Source: Desulfobacteraceae bacterium | GTDB lineage: Bacteria > Desulfobacterota > DSM-4660 > Desulfatiglandales > Desulfatiglandaceae | Direction of reading: 5' to 3' | DNA length: 7,120 nucleotides | Assembly (NCBI GenBank): GCA_030589225.1 | Contig: JAUUWD010000079.1 | Span: 1 to 7,120 of the forward strand | Shown: positions 5,444-7,120 of the stretch, piece by piece | How the letters are laid out: the number at the start of each line of letters is the position of its first letter | Numbering within the stretch: the first letter of the stretch is position 1 | Program-made: the position numbers and the translations under genes | The notes under the pieces: model-generated | Seen by the model: the letters and a program-made list of their open reading frames with translations, nothing else | Told to the model about the DNA's origin: nothing | Database searches by the model: none

Positions 5444-6526
5444 TTACTTCTCGATACGCTTCCCACTTTCCTTATCAAAGATATGCATATTTTTTGAGGA
5501 GACAACAAGCGGTATGATGGTGTTTTTTTCAAAATGATGTATGGCGGGAAGACGAACCGTTAAACGAGTTTTATCTTCTCCGAAATGTCCGTAAACAAGT
5601 GTATCAGCCCCAAGGATCTCCACATGATCTACGTTTAAATGCATCATACCGGCTCGTTCCCCGGCAAGGTCGCAATGCTCGGGCCGAATTCCCAGGATGA
5701 CCTCCTGTCCTCCATGGCTGGGTATACCTCTATTTTGAAGTGGTAATCGATTGGCCCCAGGGAGATAAGCCCATTGACCATCGCCACTCAATGGAAACCG
5801 GAGAAAATTCATTGCCGGCGAACCAATAAACCCTGCAACAAATCTGGTAGCAGGCCGTTCGTAAATCTCTAACGGCGAACCAACCTGTGCCGCATAACCA
5901 TTGTCCATGACAAGTAAGCGATCACCAAGCGTCATGGCTTCTACCTGGTCATGTGTGACAAAAATGCTGGTGACCTCCAAGTCTTCCTGAAGTCTCCTGA
6001 TTTCAAGACGCATCTGGACCCGCAGTTTGGCATCAAGATTGCTGAGCGGTTCGTCAAAAAGAAAGACCTTTGGCTCCCGCACAATACATCGGCCCATGGC
6101 AACACGCTGGCGCTGACCACCCGAAAGTTGTCTGGGCTTGCGATCCAGGAATTCAGTTATTTCTAAAATTCTTGCAGCATTACGGACTCTTTTTTCTATT
6201 TCCTCCTTTGGCATCCGGCGTATCTTGAGACCGTAAGCCATGTTTTTATATACGCTCATATGAGGGTAAAGCGCATAATTCTGGAATACCATGGCAATAT
6301 CACGATCTGCCGGTTCTAAATCATTTACCACGGCCCCATTGATTGCGATTTCTCCTTTCGTAATGACCTCAAGTCCGGCAACCATGCGGAGCAAGGTAGA
6401 CTTGCCGCAGCCCGAGGGACCCAGAATGACTATAAACTCGCCGTCTTTGATATCACAGCTTATACCGTGAATCACCTCGGTTTTTCCAAACGTTTTGTAT
6501 ACATCCTTTATACTCACATCTGCCAT
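5444..6526 (-). CDS. ugpC: Glycerol-3-phosphate ABC transporter ATP-binding protein UgpC
   Basis: This is the ATPase subunit of a binding-protein-dependent importer, acting as a dimer on the inner face of the membrane with UgpA and UgpE. It has 360 residues, the usual MalK/UgpC length. Walker A is GPSGCGKST (36-44), the Q-loop is Q82 in FQNYALYPH, the ABC signature is LSGGQRQR (134-141), Walker B is VFLFDEP (154-160; E159), the D-loop is SNLD (162-165) and the switch His is H192 in VTHDQVEAMTLGDR. IGSPAMNF (234-241) leads into the C-terminal TOBE-type regulatory domain (about 275-355). MalK, MsmK and UgpC ATPases are alike; the adjacent UgpE-like permease and phosphodiesterase support UgpC. 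I chose ATG 6526, seven bases after AAGGG; a TTG two codons upstream is less likely. The Shine-Dalgarno overlaps the ugpE stop. Confidence 0.93.
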   Translation of the reverse strand: MADVSIKDVYKTFGKTEVIHGISCDIKDGEFIVILGPSGCGKSTLLRMVAGLEVITKGEIAINGAVVNDLEPADRDIAMVFQNYALYPHMSVYKNMAYGLKIRRMPKEEIEKRVRNAARILEITEFLDRKPRQLSGGQRQRVAMGRCIVREPKVFLFDEPLSNLDAKLRVQMRLEIRRLQEDLEVTSIFVTHDQVEAMTLGDRLLVMDNGYAAQVGSPLEIYERPATRFVAGFIGSPAMNFLRFPLSGDGQWAYLPGANRLPLQNRGIPSHGGQEVILGIRPEHCDLAGERAGMMHLNVDHVEILGADTLVYGHFGEDKTRLTVRLPAIHHFEKNTIIPLVVSSKNMHIFDKESGKRIEK

Positions 6527-6533
6527 AATCAAG

Positions 6534-6539
6534 CCCTTA
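6534..6539 (-). promoter_or_regulatory. ugpC Shine-Dalgarno overlapping ugpE stop (TAAGGG)
   Basis: On the minus strand the ugpE stop TAA (6539-6537) shares its AA with the AAGGG that lies seven bases before ugpC ATG 6526. This suggests coupled translation and supports the choice of ATG over the TTG at 6532. Confidence 0.7.
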
Positions 6540-7120
6540 TTTTTCGGTTTCTGTCATACCTTTTACAAACTGTTTTTGCATGAAGATAACTACAAGCACT
6601 GGCGGGATCATTGCCAGTATGGTAGAGGCCATGATGATCTGCCATTCTGCTTGCCCCTCTCCCACGTCTAACATCCGTTTGATCCCGATTAGAAGCGTAT
6701 AATAACTCTCATCCGTAGTAATCAGTAAAGGCCATAGATACTGATTCCATCCATAAATGAAAAGGATTACAAACAGGGCGGCAATAGAGGTGCGGGACAT
6801 GGGCAACAGGATATCAAAGAAAAAACGGATAGGCCCACTTCCATCAATCCTTGCCGCCTCGCACAACTCATCCGGGACTGTCATAAAGAACTGGCGGAAC
6901 AGAAAAGTGGCCGTAGCCGAAGCAATCAGGGGAAAAATCAGCCCTGAGTACGAGTCAAGAATGTTCAAATCGGCTGCAACCTCATAAGTTGGCAAAATCC
7001 GCACTTCCACGGGCAACATTAGAGTAATAAAAATGAGCCAAAAGAAGAACATTCGGAATCTAAATTTGAAATAGACAACTGCATAAGCGGCTGTCAGGGA
7101 AATAGCGATTTTTCCAATTG
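6537..7120 (-). CDS. ugpE: Glycerol-3-phosphate ABC transporter permease UgpE (N-terminus outside window)
   Basis: This is the C-terminal 193 residues of an inner-membrane permease that forms the import channel with UgpA. The frame stays open to the right edge, adding [19 protein letters not shown] before the internal ATG at 7052, so that ATG is not the start. UgpE has about 280 residues, so roughly 90 are missing. The sequence follows E. coli UgpE closely, as I recall it, in [35 protein letters not shown] and [13 protein letters not shown]. The EAA loop that docks the ATPase is present ([19 protein letters not shown], then ILLP), with the conserved EAA and G. Several hydrophobic membrane helices are visible, the last ending near the C-terminal [14 protein letters not shown]. 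ugpC follows after 10 bases. ugpB and ugpA are expected beyond the right edge. Confidence 0.93.
   Translation of the reverse strand, partial: IGKIAISLTAAYAVVYFKFRFRMFFFWLIFITLMLPVEVRILPTYEVAADLNILDSYSGLIFPLIASATATFLFRQFFMTVPDELCEAARIDGSGPIRFFFDILLPMSRTSIAALFVILFIYGWNQYLWPLLITTDESYYTLLIGIKRMLDVGEGQAEWQIIMASTILAMIPPVLVVIFMQKQFVKGMTETEK

Noticed and set aside
6527..6532. TTG start for ugpC, adding two residues
   Set aside because: AAGGG is seven bases from ATG 6526 but only one base from the TTG, so the ATG is better placed.
1..7120. CRISPR array, tRNA, rRNA, transposase or phage genes
   Set aside because: I saw no regularly spaced direct repeats, no cloverleaf-like or rRNA-like sequence, and no transposase or phage protein motif on either strand.

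Overview
The window looks like chromosome of a Gram-negative bacterium with moderate GC. The gene families, the REP-like palindromes between genes, and a mevalonate-kinase-type GHMP kinase in a bacterial operon make a Desulfobacterota-like (deltaproteobacterial) source plausible. That placement is inference; the window holds no rRNA or other marker gene.

Left part (1-364): the last 25 codons of an unidentified plus-strand gene, a strong intrinsic terminator (171-200), then a palindromic repeat block (229-284) with a second terminator-like structure. Next (365-577) is a 70-residue remnant of an acyltransferase-3 family membrane protein. It is truncated after its second membrane segment and has lost conserved residues. 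A complete glycerol kinase gene, glpK (621-2132), follows on the plus strand with its own Shine-Dalgarno sequence.

Middle (2133-2415): a gene-free stretch between convergent genes, made almost entirely of inverted repeats. The main one is a 142-base imperfect palindrome (2259-2400) with arms of about 57 bases.

Right part (2416-7120, minus strand): the distal end of a ugp-type operon. In transcription order it encodes UgpE permease (N-terminus off the window), UgpC ATPase, a UgpQ-like glycerophosphodiester phosphodiesterase, a DHH/DHHA1 phosphoesterase and a mevalonate-kinase-like GHMP kinase. The E-C-Q order matches the classical ugpBAECQ operon. The last two genes are unusual additions. Intergenic gaps are short (10, 48, 10 and 54 bases), and two Shine-Dalgarno sequences overlap the preceding stop codon.

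Together the genes suggest uptake of glycerol-3-phosphate and glycerophosphodiesters (UgpEC plus unseen UgpB and UgpA), release of glycerol-3-phosphate by the phosphodiesterase, and a separate entry to the same pool by phosphorylation of glycerol (GlpK). The DHH phosphoesterase and GHMP kinase have no established link to this pathway. Their placement is the most interesting functional question here. I found no CRISPR array, tRNA, rRNA, transposase or phage gene.
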